Shown piece by piece: positions 21,440 through 32,382 of a stretch of DNA of 64,000 nucleotides. A program made the translations under genes and the position numbers. Within the stretch, counting starts at the first letter, position 1, and every line of letters begins with the position of its first letter. Under the pieces are notes generated by a model that saw only the letters and a list, made by a program, of their open reading frames with translations, ran no database searches and was not told the DNA's origin. The stretch comes from Elephas maximus indicus (taxonomy: Eukaryota; Chordata; Mammalia; Proboscidea; Elephantidae): contig NC_064820.1 of assembly GCF_024166365.1 (NCBI RefSeq), forward strand, positions 89,418,001 to 89,482,000. Reading direction: 5' to 3'.

Positions 21440-24257
21440 GGTATCCCAGATTTTCAAAAGTTTTATTTTAAGTTTGAAGACTAGACAAGGTCATACTGAT
21501 TTTACAACATCCTACATGATTTAAGTATATATATATACAAAAAACAAAAACACTGGAATATTACAGTTTGAAAGATTGCAATGATTATTTGTGTCATTAT
21601 TTTTGTACTTACACATCAGGTGTCAGCATTGAGTATTATATTTCATATTTTGTTGACTAGCAAAGATACAATCATTAGTATCCCAAGTTCTCAAAATTCA
21701 CACCAATCCTTATAAAGTTATTCAGAAAGAGAAAGTCAACCTTTAAATAAGAATTAGTGACTGCGATAAATGTTTTTAATAGGACATAAATAAAATGGAG
21801 ATATTTGTATTTAATTTCTTGAGTTATAAAATTAGCATACTGTGGTGATTCAGTATGGTGAAGACTGGGTGATTCTTTTGTGGGTTCTGCTTGTGAGCTT
21901 TTACTTGGTTTAGTGTGAATTTAAATGGAATAAATTTGCTCAGTTTGGTGTCATTGAAACAGATGACATAAAAGCTACTGACTACTTGACAATATTTCCA
22001 CATGTCGGAGTCCCTTTGTTGTCACCAATTTTGGGTATGCAGTGAAGGGGGTGGGGTAGGACAAAGTAGATGTCCCATTGGACCTGCCATGCTGCTGAAT
22101 AGCACATGGAGCAGAGAAAACGCACAAGCAAGAGAAAGCCATTTCAATGTATTCCTAAAAGGTACCAAGTATAATTTTAAGCAACTTTCTTGGAAAATAA
22201 CCTGCTTTTATAAAGCTGTCAATAAAAAATTCAAAACAGCATATGAAGCCATGAATAATTTTGACAAAGTAAGTCATCACAAAGCATTACTCATAATTTT
22301 TAAACATTACTATTCAGGCTGATCTGCCAAGGAGTGTGGGACAGTAATACAATGTTAAACTTTGAAAGAAATTAGGACCGTTGGCTAGACATTAAATGTT
22401 TGTATATTTTGGGACTTAAGTAATTAATTGTACCATGAATCCAAAACTAGCTGATTAAAAACATTCTAAATTCCTAATTTTAGTTATCTTAAAAGGGCAA
22501 TATTGATGGCAACTCTGTTTTTGAAAGGTGCTGGAAATTGATTACCATTTTAGATGCTTCCAACCAACAATTTCATAATAAGAGCATCAAGCAGAAAGTA
22601 TATGGGCATAGGAGAAACCAGTTCCCTTAAAATCAACCAATTTTGCCCTTACAAAAAAAATGCCATTATGATTGATTTTCTCTTTAAATTCTTCACTAGG
22701 ACTGAAGACCACTCCTATATACATCATTAAGAAATGCTGTTAACACGCGAACAGACAAGACAAGTCTTTTGTTATGCAGTGGCTTTTGTTATGCAGCACA
22801 AAAAAAAAAAAAATTAGCAGTGTTGCACAGGACCTCAACATTTCATACACATACCAAACTTTCTTTTCTGGTACCCTTAATTTAAAACTCTGATAATTCT
22901 GTGTCTAAGCCTTGTAAAATGAAAACTTGTAAAACAGATAAATTAGATGTTGAGGACTTTTATGGAGGTAGTGTGAGCTTTAATTTGAAAGACATGTCAA
23001 TGAAACCTCCATTATCAAGAACAAATTGTTATGATAATTGCTTATTTTCTCAGGACCTTTGAAGCAAAATAAATAGAAATCAATTTTCATTTGAAAATGC
23101 TTTATTCCTTTGTCATTAGTAAATACTTTCCTGCTCACGTAATGTGCTTTCCTGGGAAACCACCACCACTTTCAAATCTCAATAAATTTTAGTTTCACAG
23201 GAAATGCAGAGATGGACACAGTAACTGTGAGTATGTCTGGCCAAGTCATGCAGCACTGTGTCAGTATTTGCCTGTCTAAAAAAAAAAATTAGAAGGAATT
23301 CATGGTTCTATTATTTTAAAGGAAAGAGAAGGCCATGCAAGAACCATCAAAGCAAAGATTTGAATTTAGTTTTAAAGGGACATAATACACATTTTTGGTT
23401 GCTTATTATTTTGGCAAATGATAGTATGTAACTCTCTGTAAAGGATGCATTTGGAAATAATATAGGTACCCAAAATATAGGTACAGTTTCCTTTAAATAT
23501 AGAATTGCAGATAGATTCAATCTACTGATAATAAATACAGCTCTATCTACAAATATTTGATGATGTTCTGTATGTATAAATAAGCATGGCTCTTCTTTTA
23601 GGCAAATAACAGGAAGAAAGTCAACTAAAAAATAAAAAAAGTATTCAGGCAATATAAAATATAAAGAATATAGAGTAGAACCAAAATAAAAATCAATAAT
23701 CTTTGATTAGAAATAATGAGTGTTAAAAGAGGATTATAATATCAGATAGTACTGCATATTACAGATTCTTCTTCAAAAGTTCTGTTATAAACACTGACAG
23801 TGTTTGGTAGGCACAGGGAAACAATTAGGGTAATGTAGAGTCATCACAGAAGGAAAAAAAACTTATTGCTAACATTGCAGTATTCTTTTTATAAGAATTA
23901 GTTGAGTATTGATTGCAAAAGCTTGTTATTTAATAACTGTGAGATTTCTCTTCATCCTTGCCATAAAAAGAATGCTGCTTTCTTTCCCCAATGTATTTCA
24001 ACCAGTGTGAATCACTCAGGAAACAATGACAAAAGTAATTCACGGTTAATGTGATGTTACTAAAACAATTTAAATAATAAAAATTAAATTGAAGTATTGA
24101 AAAGGCAGGCTTAGACCTCCTTAAAGACAGTGGCCTACCATACATTGAGCACTTTTTCATGAAAAAAAACTCCATTCATTTTCCTACAGATTTTGCACAG
24201 TTTATTCCATGGAGAAACTTTTGGGGAAATAGGAGGGTCGTGGGATAAAGGGCCTCT
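21440..24257 (-). other. EDIL3: Probable EDIL3 3' untranslated region
   Basis: This stretch lies directly downstream of the EDIL3 stop codon on the minus strand. It is the largest block in its neighbourhood with no recognisable SINE, RTE or LTR, as expected for a conserved UTR. Minus-strand AATAAA hexamers occur at 24201-24206 (about 52 nt after the stop), 23101-23106 and 21462-21467. ATTAAA variants occur at 21775-21780 and 21810-21815. The distal AATAAA would give a 3' UTR of about 2.8 kb, in line with my recollection of a roughly 4.7-5 kb human mRNA. The lower boundary is inferred, and no transcript evidence is available here. Confidence 0.6.
21462..21467 (-). terminator. EDIL3: Candidate distal poly(A) signal AATAAA for EDIL3
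   Basis: A minus-strand AATAAA is followed within 20-60 nt by moderately GT-rich sequence (GCAGTTGT, GTTTGT). It is the last canonical hexamer before repeats resume at 20.9 kb. Proximal hexamers at 23101 and 24201 are alternatives. Confidence 0.4.
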
Positions 24258-24407
24258 TCACTCCTCCTCTGTGCATCCCAGCAGCTCTGACCGAAGGGTG
24301 ATCCTCCCATACCAGGACCAAGGAAGGATTCTTATGTACCGTGCATAGATGGGAGGGCTGATGACGTTTTTCCTGTGGGTGTCATTGTCAAAGTTGCCCT
24401 GGAAAAC
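24258..24407 (-). CDS. EDIL3: EDIL3 terminal coding exon (C-terminal end of second discoidin domain)
   Basis: The exon is read on the minus strand. It encodes 49 residues, beginning [14 protein letters not shown] and ending [11 protein letters not shown] before a TGA at 24258-24260. The acceptor is ...gctttattag directly before GTT, phase 0, matching the phase of the upstream exon. EDIL3 is a secreted matrix protein with three EGF repeats and two F5/8 type C (discoidin) domains. It binds integrin alpha-v beta-3 through an RGD in the EGF region, outside this window, and phospholipid or matrix through the discoidin domains. The segment LRSELLGC is the typical discoidin C-terminal strand, and its Cys normally pairs with one at the domain start. 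From memory of human EDIL3, two residues differ: Ser for Asp in VISPP, and Tyr for His in ARYI. MFGE8, the close paralogue, is excluded because it lacks the TEEE tail and the local sequence fits EDIL3 much better. Confidence 0.97.
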   Translation of the reverse strand, partial: VFQGNFDNDTHRKNVISPPIYARYIRILPWSWYGRITLRSELLGCTEEE

Positions 24408-24410
24408 CTA

Positions 24411-27400
24411 ATAAAGCAAAACAAAGAACACCAGTCAGAGAGCCTTCTTTTTCTTTGGCACTCTTTTTATTATTTCTTGTTTGGAGAATTTTTCTCAAGC
24501 CTGAGATTTGAAAACTGTTCACTTTTATCTTCTCCGAAATATGTTGTGACTTCTCTTTAATAATCTTTTAAATATTATTTGTCTATACTTCAATGTTTTT
24601 TCTTTTAATTCGACCAATATTTACTTATTTATTTTTTGGTTCTATCACAGCCTGATGTTGGCCAGGCAGCTTGCTGACTATGCTGTCTTCAAGGAGTGAA
24701 TCAGGCATCTAGGCTGCTTGCAAATCACAAGCCATCATCGGAAACACATGACCTCCATGTTCACCGAGGCATGGGGAGAGAGGGGTGGTAGATGGTGTAG
24801 TATGTTTTAAAGAGGATGCTATGGACACAGTTTGCATCAATTCAGGCTACCTCCTCTTGACCTGAACTCATGATATGACCCACACGTAACTACAGAGGAA
24901 GCTAGGAAATGTAGAGGAGCCAATGGGTATTTGGTGAACACTAACATTTTCTATCTGCTTGTCTCTTGCTCTCTTCTTTTCATGTAGAGAACACAAGTGA
25001 CCCAACCCCAAGAGAGGCAACCCAGTCAGTGCTGTTTTGAACTTTTCTTTTTCAAAATTCTTTGTTAATTTCTGAATCTGTACAATACTGTTGTTCCTAT
25101 AACTTATAATACTCTGATATATTTTGCATTGAATGTTCTTTTAATGCACATTTCTCCCAAAAGATTTTCACAATAGCTTTAACAAGTGTCTGCTTTAGAA
25201 GAACAAAACAAAATAAAAACACTGAGATCCTAATAGGAATTGTATTAAACTATAAATGACTATGAGACGAACTGATACACTTATAATATTTAGTCTTTAC
25301 CTACAGATTTCACCATTATCTTCCTATAGATTCTTTATATTTCTTGTTAAGGACATTTCTAACTTTTATGTTTACATTTTTATGTTAGCTCAACTAAAAC
25401 AGTGAAAATCTCTTCAAGGTTTTTGCTTTTAAGTTTATGAGGCATCTTAAAATTGGAAGATAATTTTCTTTCTTGTTCAAGATCAAAACCTGACTATATG
25501 GCTAAAGAGAAACCTGAAAATAAAATTCCCCACCCTCAAAATAAAAACAGAAAAAACAGAGACTCCTTCATCATATGGCAGGATTCTTAATTCACATCTT
25601 CAAACATTCTGAAATTAAAGGAAATGTTTTAAAAACGGCCTTCCAGAATAAGTTGGTTCAGTTTCACATGACCACAAAAAGTTCCCGGGAAAGAGAAAAA
25701 TAAAGATATTCTCCTCCAAACTATTAGAGACTATGGCACTGATTAACAGAAGCCAGAGACGAGGTGGAGTAATTTTTCTGCTGGTTCCACAAAAAGATTA
25801 TTTGCAGTTGAGGGCAAGTGTAAAGTACCATCCCCAACTGGGGGGAGGGAATCATTTTCCACCTTGACACAAAACATATCTCAAAGGCTATTTCTGAATA
25901 AATATTTGCTAGAGAACAGGATACTGATCTGTGCTAAGTCTAGAACTCATCCTGGCATATCTGAATTCATGTTAACTTAATAGGAATTTTATCTTCAGCG
26001 ACACTCCGGCCTATATTAATCAAGGAGGAACTGATTCTAGATTGAGATGTTACTGTAGTAACAATGTCTTTGGTAGCAAAAGCCCACATGTACCTCACAT
26101 AGACATACTATAGACATACAAACACCAAAAATCTCGAGAGAGTATTGCATTGCAACAGGAGAAAATAAGAGAGCACATGTTACGGTTTCCTGACATTCTC
26201 TCTGATATACGATGTTGAATTTAAATGCTTCACTGGGATGGTAGTATTACAATTTAATATAGAATCTAAAATCCAATTTTGTAGCCCAGCTATAGAACTT
26301 AATGTATGTCTTTGGAATAATATGGTTGAAATTCATTAACTTTCATCACAAGATCTATAACAGTCCAAAATATAGTGTTATGACACCCACTTCATCTTGG
26401 GAAGGAAATCTAGGGAGAAACAATTTTCTGTTAAACCACTGGTCTCTGGCATCAGTTTCAATAACAAATTATCAACCCACAAAGCATTTCTTGAATTATT
26501 AGTTATGGCTATAATGAAGGATACACATCGAGAAGCTACATCAGCTTGGAAGTTGATGGTTTAATGTGTGAAAGTCATAGCTCTTTGGACGCTCATTAAA
26601 AAAAAAATTAAGCAGCGTAAGACAGGCTAATTTTAAAAACAAAAAAAATGTTCACAAAGAAACAGCCAAAATCTACATTGGAATACCCAAATCACGATCT
26701 GAAAGAATTGAGACTATACTATTATTTTCAGAGGTCTCTCAGTAATGACAGCACTGAACAAAAAGCATATAATTACTAATTCCAGCATGACGTCTTGCAC
26801 TTGCTGTGCAAACGTGTGGTCCCTGCACTATTTTGTCATCTCCAACACCAGGAAGACCCTGGTTACAAATTCTATTTCTATGTTTTACCAGGCAAGAGAC
26901 TATAAACTCAGTATTTTTAGTTAACTTTATAAAATCGGCAAGATTTCTGGAAAAGTGCTTTCACACGCACACTTTAAAGTAATATGCACCTTGTTTGAAA
27001 TCAAAATCTAAAAAGACTGATGCAGAACATTAAAACTTCATATAGAGGGGAAAACATTGTATATAAGAAAGACACAGTTTGATTTACAAGATTTTACAAG
27101 GATTCAGAACTTTGGGGAGGAAACTTGACTAATTAGCTGATGACAAGTTTGATGATACATTCAAGCATGATAATGTTTAGCAGTCTCTCAGGCTTTTTCC
27201 TATCATATAGGGCCTCAAGAAAAAAAGATATTCAAGGTATTTTGAAGAGGCTTCCATAATTACAACATATGAGAAGATAAGAGAGAAAGAAATAGAACCG
27301 CCTCTGCTAGGCTATCTTCCGTAGCTGGGATCTCAGGTTCAGTTTTCTAATTTCGGCTGTTCTGTGATACTAGTTAAAATCCAAATACAATTCTAGTGAG

Positions 27401-27648
27401 GATTCAGGTTTTAACAGGGAGACAATAACAGCTAAAATAAAACACTTAGAGATTTCCAGAAACATTTTTGCGTTTTTTGTAAGATGAGACCTGTTATTCT
27501 TGGTAGGGGCCCTGGTCTGCTCAGACCAGTATGGATGTCCTCAACAGAGAGCGGCCAAGGATAATAATGGAGGAAGGCATGATTAGCCTCTGTGACATCA
27601 CTCAGGGAGGCGGATACATCTCAGCTTCTCTTAGCAAATATGTAACTA
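24411..27648. other. Intron sequence near the last exon, unassigned
   Basis: No SINE, RTE or LTR was recognised over about 3.2 kb, and there is no coding similarity. Some short GC-richer stretches occur (24650-24790, 27500-27620). Confidence 0.5.
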
Positions 27649-27649
27649 G

Positions 27650-27859
27650 TTGTTGTTGGTAGTTGCCGTTGAATCAATTCTGACTCACGGCGATCCCATG
27701 TGCGCAGAGTAGAACAGCAAGCCACTGGGTTTCAAGGCTGTGACCTGTGGAAGCAGACTGCCAGGCCTTTCTTCTGAGGCATCTTTGAGTAGGTTCAAAC
27801 TGCCATTCTTTCAGTTAGGAGTCCAGTGTCTAACCATTTGTGCCACCCAGGGACTCCAT
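27650..27859 (-). mobile_element. AfroSINE copy (long type)
   Basis: It starts ttgttggtagttgccgttga, contains gcagactgccaggcctttct and ends tgtgccacccagggactcc. Confidence 0.94.
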
Positions 27860-27997
27860 GTATAACTACGCTTTTCACAAAATGTTCAGAGATCCTTTTG
27901 GAAGTTCTTGCCCATATCATTTCTTTGGAAAATCATCTGGTTTGTGAAGGTGAATTTCTTTTTATTTGCCCTAAGCTCATTAAAAGTTTTAAACTGA

Positions 27998-28335
27998 TTT
28001 CCATTTTTTTTTTAATTTTTATTGTGCTTTAAGTGAAAGATTATAAATCAAGTCAGTCTCTCACACAAAAACTTATACATACCCTGCCACATACTCCCAA
28101 TATCTCTTCCCCCAATGAGACAGCCCGCTGCCTCCCTCCACTCTCTCTTTTCGTGTCCATTTTGCCAGCTTCTAACCCCTCTACCCTCTCATCTCCCCTC
28201 CAGGGAGGAGATGCCAACATACTCTCAAGTGTCCACCTGATCCAAGAAGCTCACTCCTCACCAGCATCCCTCTCCAGCCCTACGTCCAGTCCAATCCCTA
28301 TCTGAAGAGTTGGCTTAGGCGGAAGAGTCTCAGGA
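27998..28335 (-). mobile_element. Afrotherian L1-like 3' end repeat, second subtype
   Basis: After a T-run it reads attgtgctttaagtgaaaga, then agacagcccgctgcctccct and tccagtccaatccctatctg. It is related at its tail to the repeats at 12.5 and 40.0 kb but differs inside. The 90-codon plus-strand frame here is a by-product. Confidence 0.65.
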
Positions 28336-28624
28336 TTTTAGCAAGGTCCTAAGTCTCCATCTCTTCATTATTCTAGTCTTCTGGAAGTACTTCCCCTCTA
28401 GAATTCACTATTTCTCTTCTGATCTGTGAAGATTAGAATCATATTTAGGATTCCAGATATAGTGAAAATACAAGGGTTGAATAAAGCTTTTTAAAGCTTT
28501 CTCTACTTTTTTGCACTTGTTAATGGCATCAAACATACTGTTGACTTTATTGACTGACTTGGTGTGCTGACCTGACATCTTTAAGGAATAAAGGGCAAAG
28601 ATAAAAACCCATTTCCCTAGGGCA

Positions 28625-28674
28625 GTGTGTGTGTGTCTGTGTGTATGTGTGTATGTGTGTGTGTGTGTGTGTGT
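28625..28674. repeat. (GT)n microsatellite
   Basis: About 50 bp of GT dinucleotides with a few GTCT and GTAT interruptions. Confidence 0.95.
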
Positions 28675-29019
28675 TTATGTGTTGATTGAAAGCTTCGAAT
28701 GATTTATTTGCATATAAAATTTCAATTATTTATCCTTTCATTCAAAGTGCTTATAAAAACATTGATAAGAACACTGGGTTTGAATTCTGATTTTTTTTTT
28801 TTTTATAAACCCTGTTTTTATCTAATTCTATACCTTCAATGGAAGAATCTGAGACTTGGAAGAGGACTCAGAAACCTGCTAGCACCAGCTTTCCCTTCTG
28901 ACATTTCTAACGTGGAGCTCTCAGCCTATCCATGGCAAGCCTTGATAAAACAGAGCAGGCATGTATTTACATAGTTTGAAATTTCCATCTATTGATCCTA
29001 GTGCTTTCTTCTCTAACAG

Positions 29020-29055
29020 CATAGAACAAGTGTAGCTCATAGAACAAGTGTAGCT
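29020..29055. repeat. 18-bp tandem duplication
   Basis: The unit catagaacaagtgtagct occurs twice head to tail. Confidence 0.97.
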
Positions 29056-30417
29056 CATTAAAACAAACAAACAAACAAAAAAAACAACCCTTCCCCCCCC
29101 CAAAAAAAAACAACTCTTTAATGTGTTTAACAATAGCTAAGGTCAATCTCAAAAAAAAACTCCGGCTGTATGTGGTAGGTTAAACATTCTTCATGCCTTC
29201 AAACATCCCTCATGTGAGATGATTTTTAAATCGGTCATCACCTTGGTTGTAATTCATTGAATATCCTCTGGTTTATAACTCAATTACAGTGTGGTATTTA
29301 TTGGACACGGTATGTAGTTTTGACCTGGACAGCTCAAAACCTACAATGGAGCTTTGTTGTGGATATAATACTTCTATCAGTGCAGCATAAGATGAATATT
29401 TTAAATTATTTTATTATGTTTTGGGTCATGATTGATCTTACAGTCAAATAAACTTTGGATGTGTTCACAAAATTTCTTTTAAGCTAGGATTTTATCAAAT
29501 TTTTATCTCCATAATAGATATATAATGGATATAGAAATTTATATTTATGCCAATCTCATTAAACGTTATTGAGTTCAGGACATTTTCTTAAATGGTAATT
29601 CCTAGTTAAAAGTATTAACTATTTAAAAAATAGTGAATATTTAGTGGGCATTAGTATTTAAATATCTATTTCATAAAGTAACAATGTATAACTATGTGAG
29701 TATAAAATCTGATTTTCTGGGTGACATAAAAGACTTACTAGTTTATGGTTAAGCATCATAAAACTCATCTTTACTTACTGAGTATCAGCATTACTCATAT
29801 TTTTTGGACTGCCAAAGTTTCAGGGTTGCAACTTGAATCAATGTTTTAACTGATATAAAGTCTTATGTAACAATTTTCACAGAATTAGCATGCACACATG
29901 AAGTTAAATGTAATATTTTTCCTTCTGAATATGTTTATAAGAGAAGCTTCAATTGTTTCTAATTCTATGACTAGTTTGACAACAATGTCTTAGGCTAATC
30001 TGTGATTTATGTTCTACTTTTCCCTATACGGAAGCATTAAAAAAAAAAAAACTTTTTATTAAAAAGAAAAAAATGGTAAAATATATAGAAAAGTATTCTT
30101 TAAAAGTTTCAGTTAGTGGTATGAGCTAAGATCAAATTAAAAAGAAAAATTCTTGTTGGAAGTTTTGCATGTCTGAAACTTCTGTTAGTGATTGAATTAA
30201 AAAAAAAATTGAAACCAGAAGTTTGATTCTTTTACCTGACATAGACTCTAGCTATTACTCAGTGAATTCAATTTTCTAGGAAAATTTACCAGCATCCTGA
30301 AACCATTTCATGACTGAATGGCTGGTATATCATTCCTGATAGTTTTCTCCGCAATCCATTTCAGTAAACCAATGAAACAGGGTAACAAAATTAGTCTAAA
30401 TATAAATGCATCCTTTC

Positions 30418-30451
30418 AGTTGTAATAGGAAACTAGGTTCCTATTACAACT
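30418..30451. repeat. Perfect short inverted repeat (14-bp arms, 6-nt loop)
   Basis: AGTTGTAATAGGAA at 30418-30431 is exactly complementary to 30438-30451. The 11-mer aactaggttcc also recurs at 30431 and 30448. Confidence 0.95.
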
Positions 30452-32382
30452 AGGTTCCAGGTAAATTCCAATATTCTAGGAAATGTTCCTTTGGAAAATT
30501 GTGTATATTGAGAATCACATCCTGAAAGGGGCATCAAGGGAAAAAAAAAAGAAAAGGCTTTTGTTGGTAATGGTGGATTGTGAGATTACGGTAACAAGAG
30601 TCTATATTGATCATTAGTTTAATAGATAAATGAGTTGGAGGATCAGCCTTCATTACAGCAATCTCAACAATGCTGAATCGAAAATCCTCACCAACAGAGA
30701 GGAACAGGACGCTATCACTGTGTCTTCCATCTGGATGCGTCCTGAACAGAACTATTGCCCTCCAAAGCTGCGACCTAAATAACTTGTCAGCAGTTGAACA
30801 TGCCTGTGTATAAGTCACAGGGGAAGAAATTCAAACAGGATTTACACAGAAACTTCTTTTGAGATGGAACCAGGAATAGTGACAGTGTTACATCTCCTAA
30901 TTTATGAAAAATATAATGAAATCCATACATAACAGATTCAATGCAAAGAGGCCTTGTTTTCATATCAACCACTAGCTATGACACATTAAATAATGTTTAT
31001 TTATTCCACATGTTTGAAAGGAGTTGATCATCTTATTTTCTATGCACGTAAGATATATCGCGATACATCTTAATCTTCAGTCTGCTCATGTGTGTTATGT
31101 TGAAGCAAACTGCTGACTAAACAATATTTTCTCTATGAACGTCTTTTCTGTTTAGTTCAATATGTGTCAAAACGTAGTACAGGAGTAGTGTTTGCAGGCA
31201 CGTGTGATTCTAGACAGCAGTGGACAGTTCATCTAACTTTGTGTAATAGGAGTAATTGGTGTTGAAGGTCTGTAGGTCTTACAGAGGGCTTTTTGATACT
31301 TGATCAGTCTGAAAAGGACCTCAATTGTCTGAAAGAATTGTGTCCAAACCTTCTCAAACATCACATGCTAAGTCTGTACAGACATCTAGGCTTCAGAATT
31401 AATTATGAACTTACCCTGTATTTTGTTTCTTTTAATAAATCCTGACGTGTCAACCCATCAAAATTTATTTATTGTGACCTTTGGGCACACTTTCTAAACC
31501 CAATACTCTTGCTCTGCTCTCATTACTTGCTCTTTTCATTTAATTTCTGGATGATAGCTATTCTCATGGACATAAGCCTCATAAATATATCTAGTGACTA
31601 CTATTATTTGTCCCATTTCCAATTTCAGTAGCAAAACATATCGACATTTCTATTCTTCTGTATTTCTTTAATATCATTTCTGCAAAGGTTTGTAAATTCT
31701 TTGGGGAGTATTACTGTGGATGTCTATTTGGGATTAATTTGAAATCTCCTGAGAAACTGCGGTTAGGTGTTCTGAAGGCTACAGAGCATGATGACGTATA
31801 CAAATAATTCTGTACCATATTTCATATTTTTTAGAAATTTTTATCTGTGTTCCTTTCAAAATGTTGTTTTGCTCCATCAGCCCTTTAAAAAATATGGACC
31901 TGGTTGCTTCAGAGATTTCTTTGCTTCCCAGACTCACTCAATGAGGTTTTCAAACTGCATATCCAAAGGTTTAACTTCAAAGGTTCAATTATAGAACATT
32001 TTTGTTTCTTGGGGAAAGTAAAAAAGAAACACAAGGAGGCAAGTTTTCATAGGCTTTCTTCAGTAGGGCATGAATCATTTTAAGACATTAAAAAGAATAT
32101 ATGGATTCTTCAAGAAAATAATTTCTTCTACCATTGTTGTTCTCAGATTTCTTGGGGCTCTAAAGTTTTCTCCCTATTGCAGTTATGTAAAAAAGTAGGT
32201 CTTTGGCTTCAGGGAATGCTGCATTTCAATCACCTGCTCTGGCTTTACTTCATGCTCCTAGTGTATGTAAAGATCTCTGATTATAACCCACAAAATTTTT
32301 TACTAAACCATCAATTTGATTTTCACCAAGAATTCTTACGGTACTATTTGCACCCTATCGCTCTCTCTCTGTGGTTGTTGTA

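Larger units (their letters stand above)
28340..32380. other. Intron stretch with few recognisable repeats
   Basis: Apart from the (GT)n run, homopolymers, an 18-bp tandem duplication at 29020-29055 and a hairpin at 30418-30451, I see no named element. A 94-codon open frame sits at 30534-30818 (minus). Confidence 0.5.
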
